Notes: generated from the letters alone by a model not told the origin. A DNA stretch of 61,650 nt from Clostridia bacterium (GCA_017443895.1 JAFSXU010000030.1:1-61650), one strand, 5' to 3'. Positions 8,814-17,985 are shown, counted from the first letter of the stretch. A program made the numbers and translations.

Positions 8814-9478
8814 TTATCCCAAATGTATGAGCTGTGCATTTGTCATTATCCTCTGACGCAAGGTTGATATGATATGTTTGTCCACATTCATGTTATCCCA
8901 CTCGGACAGTGGTCTGTTTGTTACAAATACAAAGCTTCTCGCTTCTGATAAAAACATAGTGATTTTGTATAACAGTTTTAAATTTTCGTCTGTGGGAGTT
9001 AAATAAAAAAGCTCATCCAAAACAATCAAATCTGCTTTCAAGATTTTCTTCCACACACCTTTTTGCTTTTTATATTCCATAAGTAAATCTTCTTCCGTAA
9101 CATAGACAACAAGATTGCGTTTGTCTATTGCGTCTTTTGCTATTTTTGTGGCAAGAGATGTTTTGCCTGTTGCAACATCACCGACGATCATAATCTTTTC
9201 ATTCGTCTTTGAAAAATTCATTTGTTCGATTTTATGTAATTGCCATCTCATTCCTTGTGTGATTTTTGCAGTATCAAAAATCTTATTGATTGGAATATGC
9301 GAACCCTTTTGGATTGCCTTTTTTTATTATCACTTCGAATATCTACCTCTTGTTTTAAAATATTGTATAGATAATCGAGATTTGATATCTTTTCATCAGT
9401 CAAATCAATATTACCGTTGTAAATATTCATAAGGTTAAGCGTATGTGCCAGCTTTTTAATTTCAGATATGTCTGCCAT
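8814..9478 (-). pseudogene. IstB/DnaC-type ATPase, frameshifted, IS21-like helper remnant
   Basis: The minus-strand frame starts at 9478 behind a GAGGAGG site. It encodes an IstB-like N-terminus (~60 residues) and then loses frame near 9325 in an AAAAAAA run. The second frame resumes as K-G-S-H-I-P-I-N-K and carries Walker A (GDVATGKT), Walker B (LIVLDEL) and an F-V-T-N-R-P-L-S-E-W segment, ending at 8814. Joined, the product is ~220 residues, near the IstB length. IstB assists the IS21 transposase IstA, but no istA is found upstream, so the element is incomplete. It may instead be a stray DnaC-like loader. Whether the shift is mutation, read error or programmed slippage is open. Confidence 0.7.
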
Positions 9479-9554
9479 TGCTTTCCTCCTCTTTTATTTC
9501 AAACTTAAACGGTAATATTATTTGTGATAGCGTGGAATGGAGGTGTATAGAGAG

Positions 9555-9710
9555 ATGAATAATAGTGAAAAAGCGCAGGCACTAAAAAGTCTGCTTCGTA
9601 ATGATGTTATTCACATGGAAGATTGTTATACCGTATTGGAGCAGACTGAAATTCTGAAGAATAACTATGTGGGTTATGTCATTATATTACACTCCACGGT
9701 GTTTTTGTAA
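9555..9710 (+). CDS. Small hypothetical open frame, possibly a remnant
   Basis: A 51-residue frame behind GGAGG (spacing about 12), reading M-N-N-S-E-K-A-Q-A-L-K-S then a mixed hydrophobic tail. It ends one base before the stop of the convergent AraC gene. No family is recognised. It may be the N-terminal leftover of a gene cut by the rearrangement that left the IstB fragment. Low confidence that it is expressed. Confidence 0.25.
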   Translation: MNNSEKAQALKSLLRNDVIHMEDCYTVLEQTEILKNNYVGYVIILHSTVFL

Positions 9711-10550
9711 CTACATAGTATTTGTATTTTTGAAATATTTTTTTGTTGAAACTCCAAACTCCTTTTTAAAACAGCGCAAGAAATAGTTATAGTCCGAAAA
9801 TCCGACAGCGTATGCAATTTCAGACGCAGACATATCGGTGTTTTTAATAAGCTGTTTTGCCTTTTCAAGCCTACGGTGGCGGATAAATGCTGAAATTCCG
9901 CCTTTTTGGTATTCTCCCATAAGCTTATACAGCTTTGTGCGACTTATATTAAATTCCCTGCACAGTCGCTCTACAGATATTGGCTCGCTTATATGAGCAT
10001 CAATATAGGTTTCAATTGGTTCTATAATTCGTTTTCCTGAAAGCTGTACCATTCCTTTTAAATGTATGTATTCAGTAAGGGAATCAAGTATTTTTGCGGC
10101 GGCACGAATTTGGCGGTCACTTCTGTATTTTATTTTTTTTATCTTTTCTGAGATATTTTCTGCCACATCATATTTTTTTGCCAACTCCTCAAGCTTTAAG
10201 GAAAACTGCTCTTTATTTTTATCTCCCGTTACCTGACCGAACATCATATACCCTATAACCCTGTCATTTTCAATTATAGGCGCAGTTGCTTCTGTAAGTC
10301 CGGCGTGACATTTGTAGACATAGAGGCTTTTTGTTTTGCGACACGCCTCAAACGAGGCTGTATCGCTTGCAAGACATTGCTTTTTGAATTTAGAATTTTT
10401 CTTCATGCATGAGCAAAAGGTTTCTTTATTGTTTGGATATGAAATAAGTATTTCGCAATTCTCATCATACAGAGCAATTCGTATTCCTGTAAGAATATAA
10501 AAATCCTCCATAAGCTCTGTCAATTCCTTATCATGAAACAAAAGTGTCAT
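9711..10550 (-). CDS. AraC-type regulator with PocR ligand-binding domain
   Basis: A 279-residue regulator. Residues ~10-165 form a PocR domain, with the characteristic cysteines in C-S-C-M-K, K-K-Q-C, E-A-C and K-C-H-A-G-L, and the A-P-I-I-E-N-D-R-V-I-G-Y segment. Residues ~178-277 are an AraC double helix-turn-helix with E-I-A-Y-A-V-G-F-S-D-Y-N-Y-F-L-R-C-F-K. PocR domains are named for the regulator of 1,2-propanediol/cobalamin genes, and the family senses small metabolites. It is divergent from the isomerase operon 111 bases away, which it most likely controls. A good minus-strand promoter lies in that gap. Confidence 0.9.
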   Translation of the reverse strand: MTLLFHDKELTELMEDFYILTGIRIALYDENCEILISYPNNKETFCSCMKKNSKFKKQCLASDTASFEACRKTKSLYVYKCHAGLTEATAPIIENDRVIGYMMFGQVTGDKNKEQFSLKLEELAKKYDVAENISEKIKKIKYRSDRQIRAAAKILDSLTEYIHLKGMVQLSGKRIIEPIETYIDAHISEPISVERLCREFNISRTKLYKLMGEYQKGGISAFIRHRRLEKAKQLIKNTDMSASEIAYAVGFSDYNYFLRCFKKEFGVSTKKYFKNTNTM

Positions 10551-10604
10551 AAAAATCCCTGCCTTAGTACAATTTTACAGTTTTTGAGTATGTTATTGCA
10601 TATA

Positions 10605-10632
10605 ATTATACCACAGCTTGTGATAAAATCAA
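10605..10632 (-). promoter_or_regulatory. Promoter for the PocR/AraC gene
   Basis: Read on the minus strand: TTGATT (10632-10627), 16 bases, TATAAT (10610-10605), 55 bases before the start codon at 10550. The 111-base divergent gap must also hold the plus-strand promoter and operator for the isomerase operon. A TATAAT at 10601-10606 is a candidate -10 on that strand, without a good -35. Confidence 0.5.
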
Positions 10633-10661
10633 GAAAACAATAATAGAAATGGAGGCAACAC

Positions 10662-12065
10662 ATGAAAAAACAGACATTTGCATTGTATTTTGGAAACCGT
10701 GGCTTTATGCCGGCGGAGCTTATTGAGGGTGCAAGAGAAGATATGGTTAAGGCTGTTACAGATGCAGGCTATGATTATATTATGATGGACAAGGATGCAA
10801 CCCGTTACGGAGCAGTTGAAACCCGTGACGAGGGCAGAATTTATGCAAAGTGGTTAAAATCCCATGAGGGTGAATATGACGGAGTTATACTTTGTATGCC
10901 GATATTCGTTGATGAAAACGGTGCAATAACAGCATTACAGGATGCAGGAGTGCCTATTCTTATGCAGGCATATCCCGATGAGATAGGCAAAATGGATTTT
11001 GCGCACCGCCGTGATGCGTATTGCGGTAAGTTCTCGGTAACAGATGTATTTGAGCAGTACCGTGTGCCGTATACTGTTATGAAGCCTCATGTGGTGCACC
11101 CGTTATCAACAGAATTTAAACAGAATTTAAATGATTTTGCAGCTGTATGCAGAGTTGTAAACGGAATGAAGCGTTTTAATATCGGTTGTATCGGCGCAAG
11201 AACAACGGCGTTTAAGACCGTAAGATTTGACGAGCTTACTATGCAAAGACATGGCATAAATGTTGAGAGCTTTGACTTATCGGAGCTGTTTGAACTGGTA
11301 CGGGCAAAATCGGATAATGACGAAAAAGTGATTGCAAAGAAAGCTGCACTTGAGGCATACACTGATTTTTCAAATGTGCCTGAGGATAAAAAAATAATGC
11401 TTTCAAAAATAAGTGTTGTGATTGATGAATACATAGAGGAATATCATCTTGATGCGATTGCGCTTCGGTGCTGGAACGAGATGGAGACATATTTAAGGGT
11501 TTGCCCTTGCGTGTTGCTGTCTGAACTAAATGACAGAGGAATTACCGCATCATGTGAGATAGATATGTGCAGTGCGATTACCATGCGTGCATTATCGCTT
11601 GCAACGCAGGGTGCGGCGGCGTGCCTTGACTGGAACAATAACTACGGTGACGATCCTGATAAGGTTATACTCTTCCATTGCGGATCAACTGCACAGTCGC
11701 TTATGCGAGAAAAAGGAACGCTCACATCGCATAAGATGTTTGATAAAACAGACCCCGGCAGTGGCTGGGGCACAAACGAGGGACGAATAGCATCATTCCC
11801 GATGACTTTTTCAAACTGTAAGACCGAGGACGGAAAGATAACTATATACTTCAGCGAAGGCGAATTTACCGAAGATGAAATTGAAAAGGACTTTTTCGGC
11901 TGTGCCGGCGTTGCAAAAATCGATAACTTGCAGGATAAGCTGATACGGCTTGCAAGGGGCGGTTTCAAGCATCACACAACGGTTGCAAACGGTCATGTGA
12001 AAAATGTGCTTGAAGAGGCATTTAAGTATTATCTTGGCTATGATGTTGTATCGATAGAGGGTTAA
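10662..12065 (+). CDS. L-fucose/L-arabinose isomerase-family sugar isomerase
   Basis: A 467-residue cytoplasmic protein of the FucI/AraA-like isomerase fold, shorter than true FucI and only distantly related to the fucI at 954. The C-terminal metal site is visible as Glu299 in S-C-E-I-D-M and His339 in L-F-H-C-G, with the R-C-W-N-E segment before it. It should interconvert an aldose and a ketose, and the next gene encodes a sugar kinase. It starts behind GGAGG and ends 3 bases before the kinase start. Substrate not determinable; a 6-deoxy sugar or a pentose are the main options. Confidence 0.82.
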   Translation: MKKQTFALYFGNRGFMPAELIEGAREDMVKAVTDAGYDYIMMDKDATRYGAVETRDEGRIYAKWLKSHEGEYDGVILCMPIFVDENGAITALQDAGVPILMQAYPDEIGKMDFAHRRDAYCGKFSVTDVFEQYRVPYTVMKPHVVHPLSTEFKQNLNDFAAVCRVVNGMKRFNIGCIGARTTAFKTVRFDELTMQRHGINVESFDLSELFELVRAKSDNDEKVIAKKAALEAYTDFSNVPEDKKIMLSKISVVIDEYIEEYHLDAIALRCWNEMETYLRVCPCVLLSELNDRGITASCEIDMCSAITMRALSLATQGAAACLDWNNNYGDDPDKVILFHCGSTAQSLMREKGTLTSHKMFDKTDPGSGWGTNEGRIASFPMTFSNCKTEDGKITIYFSEGEFTEDEIEKDFFGCAGVAKIDNLQDKLIRLARGGFKHHTTVANGHVKNVLEEAFKYYLGYDVVSIEG

Positions 12066-12068
12066 GCT

Positions 12069-13541
12069 ATGTATATAGGCGGACTTGATGTAGGAACAAC
12101 AGGCTGTAAACTTACGGTTTGTAAGGAAAACGGTGATTTTGTATATAACTCGTATCAGGAATACGAAGCAAACCGTTGTGGCGGTGAGCATGAGATAGAC
12201 GCAGAGAATATATTTAATGCTGTATGCCATGTAATAAGTGATACGGCTAAAAAATATGAGTTAAAGGCAATAGGCGTTACAACATTCGGAGAAACATTTA
12301 CAGCGCTTGATAAAAATGATAAGCCTCTTATGCCCTCGATGCTCTATACCGACCCAAGAGGAGCAGAGGAAACCAAGGAGCTTTGTAACAGGCTTGGCGA
12401 GAGGACTGTTACAGATATAGCCGGAGTAAAGCCAAACAGTATGTACAGTATACCTAAAATTATGTGGATAAAAAAGTATAAGAGTGAGGTATATAAAAAC
12501 ATATGCCGTATTATGCTTATGGAGGACTATATCGTGTATATGCTCACTGGCATTGCGCAGATAGATTATTCCTTGGCGGCAAGGACAATGGGCTTTGATA
12601 TACGGAAAAAGTGCTGGAGCGAGGACATATTTAAGGCGGCAGGTGTAGATGTTTCTCTTATGTCAATGCCTGTAAAAACCGGCACGGTAGCAGGGGAAAT
12701 AAAGCCTGAAATAAGGGAGCGACTTGGTATAGATTATACAATACAAATAGTAAGTGGTTGTCATGACCAGGTGGCTGCATGTGTCGGTGCAGGTGTGTTT
12801 ACACCGGGTGAGGCAGTTGACGGAACAGGAACGGTGGAATGTATAACTCCCGTGTTTGACAGTATTCCCAAAAGCCCTGAATTTTACGATAAAGGCTACT
12901 GTGCAGTTCCGTATGTATTTGACAATACATATGTGTGCTACGCATTCTCGTTTACGGGCGGTGCGGCGGTTAAATGGTTTCGTGATAATTTCGGGAAAGA
13001 ACTCTCTTATAGCGAGCTTGATAACAGTACAGGCAAAGAGCCTACGGGAATACTTATAATGCCACATTTTGCAGGAGCGGCAACACCGTATATGGACAGT
13101 GGTTCAAGGGCAACAATTATAGGACTTACACTTGAACATAGCAGGGGTGATGTATACAAGGCTGTTATGGAGGGCGTAACCTATGAGATAATGTTAAATA
13201 TTGATACGCTCAGAAAATTCGGAGTAACTCCTCAAAGCCTGTATGCAACAGGCGGAGGTGCAAAAAGCAGGGCATGGCTTCAGATTAAAGCGGATATTTT
13301 AAACAGACAAATTACCGCATTAAAGGCAGAGGAGGCAGGTGCGTGCGGAACTTGTATGCTTACCGCAACTGCGATAGGCATATACAAGGATTTAGTATCT
13401 GCAAAAGAGGCATTTGTAAAGTTAGGCGAGACATTTATTCCCAATAAAGAAAAAACGGCAAGATACGGACAATTATATAATGCGTATAAAAAGATATATA
13501 TTCCTGTCCGTGAGATTATAAGGGGGACAGAAAATGAATAA
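12069..13541 (+). CDS. FGGY-family carbohydrate kinase
   Basis: A 490-residue sugar kinase of the xylulokinase/fuculokinase/rhamnulokinase group. The N-terminal phosphate-binding loop is G-L-D-V-G-T-T-G-C-K (residues 5-14), G-C-H-D-Q-V-A-A is the sugar-domain aspartate region, and A-T-G-G-G-A-K-S (~393-400) is the C-terminal nucleotide motif. It would phosphorylate the ketose made by the isomerase immediately upstream. No clear ribosome site is seen, so translation is probably coupled to the isomerase gene. The end overlaps the next start by 8 bases. Confidence 0.9.
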   Translation: MYIGGLDVGTTGCKLTVCKENGDFVYNSYQEYEANRCGGEHEIDAENIFNAVCHVISDTAKKYELKAIGVTTFGETFTALDKNDKPLMPSMLYTDPRGAEETKELCNRLGERTVTDIAGVKPNSMYSIPKIMWIKKYKSEVYKNICRIMLMEDYIVYMLTGIAQIDYSLAARTMGFDIRKKCWSEDIFKAAGVDVSLMSMPVKTGTVAGEIKPEIRERLGIDYTIQIVSGCHDQVAACVGAGVFTPGEAVDGTGTVECITPVFDSIPKSPEFYDKGYCAVPYVFDNTYVCYAFSFTGGAAVKWFRDNFGKELSYSELDNSTGKEPTGILIMPHFAGAATPYMDSGSRATIIGLTLEHSRGDVYKAVMEGVTYEIMLNIDTLRKFGVTPQSLYATGGGAKSRAWLQIKADILNRQITALKAEEAGACGTCMLTATAIGIYKDLVSAKEAFVKLGETFIPNKEKTARYGQLYNAYKKIYIPVREIIRGTENE

Positions 13542-14505
13542 ATATATAGGACACCCACTCCAGCTGTGGGGTGTAGAGGAGATGCGTCTTATCGGTGGTA
13601 AAGGAGACGGTATGAGGATACTGCGTGTAAGAAACGCCAAAGGCTTGAATTTTGAAATATCGCTTGACCGTTGCGGGGACATATCAAGGCTGAATTTTAA
13701 AGGTGATAATTTCGGTTACTTTGCACCGTGCGGTTATGTGTCCCCTAAATACTATGACAGCAAGGGTACAGGTTTCTTAAAATCGTTTACGGCAGGTTTT
13801 TTTACCACCTGCGGACTTACAGCGGTAGGCTCGCCATGTACGGACAGCGGTGAGGATTTGCCACTGCACGGTACCATATCAAATACACCGTGTGAAAACT
13901 ATTCATATTGGACGGAAAATGATATGATGCATATACGGCTTACGGTACGGGATGCGTCGTTGTTTTCACATAAGCTAATACTTCAAAGAGAATACATATG
14001 CGGTATATATGAGAATGTTATAACCTTAAAGGACAGAGTTATAAATATCGGCTCTTGTGATACTCCGTTTGAAATACTGTATCATTGTAATATGGGATAT
14101 CCTTTGCTCTCGGAAAACGCTGTTGTCAAAATACCGTCATCTGAGGTAAAGGCAAGAAATGACCATGCAAAAGAGGGGATTGAGGATTGCCTTAAAATGG
14201 AGAAACCGCAAAGAGGGTATGAGGAAAAATGCTATTATCATACCATGAGCGGAAAAACGACAGTGTCAATATATAATCCCGACATAAGCAAGGGACTTGC
14301 TATTTGCTATAATGCCGATGAGCTTAAATATTTTACCGAATGGAAGATGATGGGCGAATATGAATATGTTCTCGGACTTGAGCCGGGAAACTGCCTGCCC
14401 GACGGCCGTGATGTTATGAGAAAGAGCGGTATTTTAGATATCATAAAGCCTGATGATACAAGAAGCTTCACTGTTACATTTGAATTTTTGACGGAGGATA
14501 AATAA
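13534..14505 (+). CDS. DUF4432 aldose-1-epimerase-like protein
   Basis: A 323-residue all-beta protein of the DUF4432 family, related to galactose mutarotase. The N-terminus has R-V-R-N-A-K-G-L and the D-R-C-G-D-I-S segment, followed by H-G-T-I-S-N-T-P with the expected histidine. The E-I-L-Y-H-C-N-M-G-Y-P segment lies mid-protein. It probably equilibrates anomers of the sugar handled by the neighbouring isomerase and kinase. A GGGGGACA site lies inside the end of the kinase gene, and its stop codon shares one base with the aldolase start. Confidence 0.85.
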   Translation: MNKYIGHPLQLWGVEEMRLIGGKGDGMRILRVRNAKGLNFEISLDRCGDISRLNFKGDNFGYFAPCGYVSPKYYDSKGTGFLKSFTAGFFTTCGLTAVGSPCTDSGEDLPLHGTISNTPCENYSYWTENDMMHIRLTVRDASLFSHKLILQREYICGIYENVITLKDRVINIGSCDTPFEILYHCNMGYPLLSENAVVKIPSSEVKARNDHAKEGIEDCLKMEKPQRGYEEKCYYHTMSGKTTVSIYNPDISKGLAICYNADELKYFTEWKMMGEYEYVLGLEPGNCLPDGRDVMRKSGILDIIKPDDTRSFTVTFEFLTEDK

Positions 14506-15347
14506 TGTTAGTTGATTTAAAGGAAATTTTAGAAATTGCCGAAAAAAATAAATGCGCCATTGGCTCATTCAACACACCAAACCTTACGAGTATAAAAGCG
14601 GTAATATCGGCAGCAGAGGAGCAAGGTATGCCTGTTATAATAATGCACGCACAGGTGCATGAGGAAATGGGACTATGCTTTATGGACGAGATAGCACCGA
14701 TAATGCTGTTTATGGCGGACAGGGCAAGGGTGCCTGTATGCGTACATCTTGACCATGGCACGGATATGGATTATGTAAAAAGAGGTATGGAGTTAGGCTT
14801 TACATCTATAATGTATGACGGCTCGGAGCTTACAAATGAGGAAAACTATAAGAATACTGCCGTCATTTGTGAGCTTGCACATAAAAAAGGCATATCCGTA
14901 GAGGCGGAGATCGGCTCAATGGGCGCAAGAGAGAGCGGTGAGAAAGGCAATGAAAGCATATACACCGACCCTGATGTGGCATATGATTTTGTAAAGCAGA
15001 CGGGTATAGATGCGCTTGCCTGTGCATTCGGCACAGCTCACGGACTGTATTTAAAACAGCCAAAGCTTGATTTTGAACGACTTAAAAAAATACATAATAC
15101 AGTATCTGTTCCGCTTGTAATGCATGGCGGTAGCGGAGTAAGTCATGAGGATTACAGACGGGTTATAGAGCTTGGCATAAGGAAGATAAATTATTATACA
15201 TATATGGCAAAGGCAGGTGGGGCTGCTGTTACACAAATGAGCGATAAGACATTTTTCCATGATATGGAGGTTACGGCGCAAAAAGCAATGAAGGAAGATG
15301 TAAAACAGGCAATTAAAATTTTTTCGGCAGCAGAATATGCCGACTAA
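14505..15347 (+). CDS. Class II (zinc) ketose-bisphosphate aldolase family protein
   Basis: A 280-residue enzyme of the fructose/tagatose-bisphosphate aldolase family (FbaA/GatY/KbaY). The active-site aspartate and first zinc ligand are seen as Asp83 and His84 in V-H-L-D-H-G-T-D. H-G-L-Y and M-H-G-G-S-G-V supply the later histidines and the phosphate-binding glycine loop. It would split the phosphorylated ketose into DHAP and an aldehyde. In this operon a ketose-1-phosphate is the expected substrate, which is unusual for the family and is inference. It starts behind CGGAGG with TAATG coupling to the epimerase gene. Confidence 0.9.
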   Translation: MLVDLKEILEIAEKNKCAIGSFNTPNLTSIKAVISAAEEQGMPVIIMHAQVHEEMGLCFMDEIAPIMLFMADRARVPVCVHLDHGTDMDYVKRGMELGFTSIMYDGSELTNEENYKNTAVICELAHKKGISVEAEIGSMGARESGEKGNESIYTDPDVAYDFVKQTGIDALACAFGTAHGLYLKQPKLDFERLKKIHNTVSVPLVMHGGSGVSHEDYRRVIELGIRKINYYTYMAKAGGAAVTQMSDKTFFHDMEVTAQKAMKEDVKQAIKIFSAAEYAD

Positions 15348-15367
15348 GTATGAATAGGACAGTATTC

Positions 15368-15396
15368 TTGACGGTTGAAATTTTTTATGCTATACT
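15368..15396 (+). promoter_or_regulatory. Promoter for the cupin/AraC gene
   Basis: TTGACG (15368-15373), exactly 17 bases, TATACT (15391-15396), 41 bases before the start at 15437. A close match to the vegetative consensus, indicating the regulator is transcribed separately from the aldolase operon. Confidence 0.65.
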
Positions 15397-15436
15397 GGCA
15401 TATGAAGTCAGATAGATTTGATTTGGAGGGGCATTT

Positions 15437-16300
15437 ATGCGAGTGTACACCGAATCGGAAATGATAAATTCCGCTGAGGATATATTTGTTCAAAAAAACA
15501 CGATACATGCAGATGTAGTTGAAGATGTGCATAATCATGAGTTTGTTGAGCTTGTGTACATACTTTCAGGCAGGGCGGAACATTTTATAAACGATAAGAG
15601 ATATGAGCTGTCAAAGGGGAATATACTGTTTATAAATTATAATCAGACCCATAGCTATAAGGCGCTTACAGAGCTTGAATTTGTAAATCTGCTCCTAAAG
15701 CCTGAGTTTATGAGCGATAGCCTGTTAAACAGTAAAAATATATACGAGATATTTTATTTATTCTTATCCGATGAATTTAACAATATTGAGGATATTATTC
15801 CCGTTGTCAAGTTAAACGGCAAAGAAATGGTAATGATAGAGCGAGTTATCAATAATTGTATTGAAGAATTCAATGCAAAAGAAACGGGGTATTTGAATAT
15901 TTTAAAAGGGTATATGCAAATAGTGTTTAATATGATAATACGGAATATGCATCAAAATACCGAAAGCGTAAAATATATCCATTCAACCCTTGATAACATT
16001 ATCAGCTTCATAGATAAGAATTACGGTCAGAAAATAACGGTTGAAATGCTTGCAGAAAGATGTTTTTATAACACTGCATATTTTAGCCGTGTATTCAAGG
16101 AATGTTACGGACAAAGCTGTTCCTCATATATAAAGCAAAAACGGCTTACCGAGGCGATACGCCTGTTAAAAGAAACGGACCTTTCTGTGGAAAATATCAT
16201 AGAAAAAATAGGCTACAGCGATAAGAGTGTTTTCTACCGACACTTAAAGGCGTTCACCGGTCAGACACCGTCGTCAATCAGAAAAAATGTCAAAAAATAA
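15437..16300 (+). CDS. AraC-type regulator with cupin sensor domain
   Basis: A 287-residue regulator. The N-terminal cupin domain (~20-105) contains V-H-N-H-E-F-V-E-L-V-Y-I-L-S-G and the N-Q-T-H-S-Y second cupin motif. The C-terminal AraC helix-turn-helix pair (~185-285) has Y-F-S-R-V-F-K-E-C-Y-G-Q and I-G-Y-S-D-K-S-V-F-Y-R-H. Such proteins bind a sugar and activate nearby catabolic operons. It has its own promoter and is closed by a strong hairpin terminator, so it may control genes on either side (the isomerase operon or 16429 onward). Ligand unknown. Confidence 0.9.
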   Translation: MRVYTESEMINSAEDIFVQKNTIHADVVEDVHNHEFVELVYILSGRAEHFINDKRYELSKGNILFINYNQTHSYKALTELEFVNLLLKPEFMSDSLLNSKNIYEIFYLFLSDEFNNIEDIIPVVKLNGKEMVMIERVINNCIEEFNAKETGYLNILKGYMQIVFNMIIRNMHQNTESVKYIHSTLDNIISFIDKNYGQKITVEMLAERCFYNTAYFSRVFKECYGQSCSSYIKQKRLTEAIRLLKETDLSVENIIEKIGYSDKSVFYRHLKAFTGQTPSSIRKNVKK

Positions 16301-16319
16301 ATAACCTTTTGTAGTAAGT

Positions 16320-16367
16320 AAAAAAATGCAACATTGAGGTAAAATAAGCCCATTGTTGCATTTTTTT
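16320..16367 (+). terminator. Strong hairpin terminator after the cupin/AraC gene
   Basis: AAAAAAATGCAACA (16320-16333) pairs perfectly with TGTTGCATTTTTTT (16354-16367). The T-run on either strand allows bidirectional use, but only the plus-strand gene ends here. Confidence 0.8.
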
Positions 16368-16428
16368 GCTTGTGCTAAGATTATTGTAGAAATAATTGTG
16401 CATATTTAACAAAAAGGAGGGTTTCAAT

Positions 16429-17985
16429 TTGAATATCAGAGATTACAGGGAAAAAGTTCAAGGCTGTTGGTTAGGAAAAAACATTGGGGGAACACTTGGC
16501 ACTCCTTTTGAGGGCTACAGGGGAGCGCATGATATAGACTATTACACGCAGGATATGTCAAAAGGTGCATTACCTAATGACGATTTGGACCTTCAGCTCA
16601 TCTGGTTAAATGCTGCGGAAAAGTATGGCAGGAGCGTTAATTCGACTATTTTAGGCGATTATTGGCTTACATACATAGTAGGAAATTGGGCAGAATACGG
16701 AGCTTCTAAAAACAATATGGCAAACGGCATTTTGCCACCTGTATCGGGCTGGTATAACAACCATAACCGTAACAGTGACGGAGCGTTTATAAGAAGTGAG
16801 ATATGGGCGTGCCTTATGCCGGGGCATCCTGAGCTTGCGGTAGAATATGCATACGAGGACGCATCTGTTGACCATTTCGGCGAGGGCATATACGGTGAAA
16901 TTTTTACGGCTGCAATAGAGAGTGCGGCTTTTTCTGAAAATGACATTGATAAGCTTATTGATATAGGACTTAGCTATATCCCGTCAGATTCCGATACTGC
17001 ACGGGCAGTAAATCTTATAAGAGCTTGTTATAACAGCGGACTTAGCTGGAGAGATGCAAGAAAAAAGCTTTTAAAGAGTATTCCGTGTGCTTTTGGTACA
17101 ATTTTGGAGGATAAAACCAATATACCCGAGCCTGATATACCAACGGGAACTCCGGGTTATGATCTTCCTGCCAATATAGGCTTGTTGATTTTGGGACTCA
17201 TATATGGCGAGGGTGATTTTGGTAAAAGCATATGTATCTGTGCGGGAAGCGGAGAGGACGGCGACTGTACAGCGGCAACGGCAGGTGCAATTTTAGGTAT
17301 AATAAACGGTGCAAAGGATATTCCTAAAAAGTGGATAGAGCCTATAGGTGATGAGATAAAGACTTTATCCATTAACCTTGCAATGAACTCAAATGTATCG
17401 CCAAAATCCATAGTAGTACCGCAGACAGTTACGGAGACTACGGACAGAGTGTGTAACACTATGCCGATATTTATGTATGGCTTATATGATATTTTCAGCA
17501 GTGAAATAACCATGTGCGACAGCGATAAAATGATGTGCAAGGAGAAATACAGGGCAACTTTTATATCTGAAAATTTCAGAGATATATTCAGTGTAAATGC
17601 ACCGGTAATGAGCTTTCAGAATATGTTCTTAAAGGCTTTGTTAAAATGCACTGACGGCATCAATATAGAAGAGGAAAAGCCTTTGGGCTTCACATTGGAA
17701 ACAATAAATCTTATCCCGTCTCAGCAATGGCTTAATGTAAGAATATTCATGCCGTCTGAATGGGAGTGCAGTGCAGGAAAAGAGTTTGCAATAAATCTTG
17801 ACCAGCCGCACGCAGGCTTTGGAAGAGAAACGGTTTCGTTTGAGCTTATCCCGCATAATATAACGGCATCAAAAACGGAAATAGTTATCGAAATCAGCTC
17901 GGTAGGCAAGCTTGGCAAGCTATATATTCCTGTTTCGCTGTTCCGTGCACCGCAAACATTCAGAGAAATACCGAATAAGCTTTAA
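16429..17985 (+). CDS. ADP-ribosylglycohydrolase-family protein
   Basis: A 518-residue protein. The chosen start is TTG at 16429, because AAAAAGGAGG lies 8 bases upstream. An earlier in-frame TTG at 16396 would put that site inside the gene. The N-terminal helical domain is ADP-ribosylglycohydrolase-like: G-C-W-L-G-K-N-I-G-G-T-L-G, then P-N-D-D-L-D-L-Q and, later, G-E-D-G-D-C-T-A-A-T-A-G-A-I, whose aspartates would bind the paired Mg2+ ions. About 150 C-terminal residues form an extra beta-rich part. Family members in glycan clusters may hydrolyse N- or O-glycosidic bonds of sugars rather than ADP-ribose. That role is inference. Confidence 0.85.
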   Translation: MNIRDYREKVQGCWLGKNIGGTLGTPFEGYRGAHDIDYYTQDMSKGALPNDDLDLQLIWLNAAEKYGRSVNSTILGDYWLTYIVGNWAEYGASKNNMANGILPPVSGWYNNHNRNSDGAFIRSEIWACLMPGHPELAVEYAYEDASVDHFGEGIYGEIFTAAIESAAFSENDIDKLIDIGLSYIPSDSDTARAVNLIRACYNSGLSWRDARKKLLKSIPCAFGTILEDKTNIPEPDIPTGTPGYDLPANIGLLILGLIYGEGDFGKSICICAGSGEDGDCTAATAGAILGIINGAKDIPKKWIEPIGDEIKTLSINLAMNSNVSPKSIVVPQTVTETTDRVCNTMPIFMYGLYDIFSSEITMCDSDKMMCKEKYRATFISENFRDIFSVNAPVMSFQNMFLKALLKCTDGINIEEEKPLGFTLETINLIPSQQWLNVRIFMPSEWECSAGKEFAINLDQPHAGFGRETVSFELIPHNITASKTEIVIEISSVGKLGKLYIPVSLFRAPQTFREIPNKL

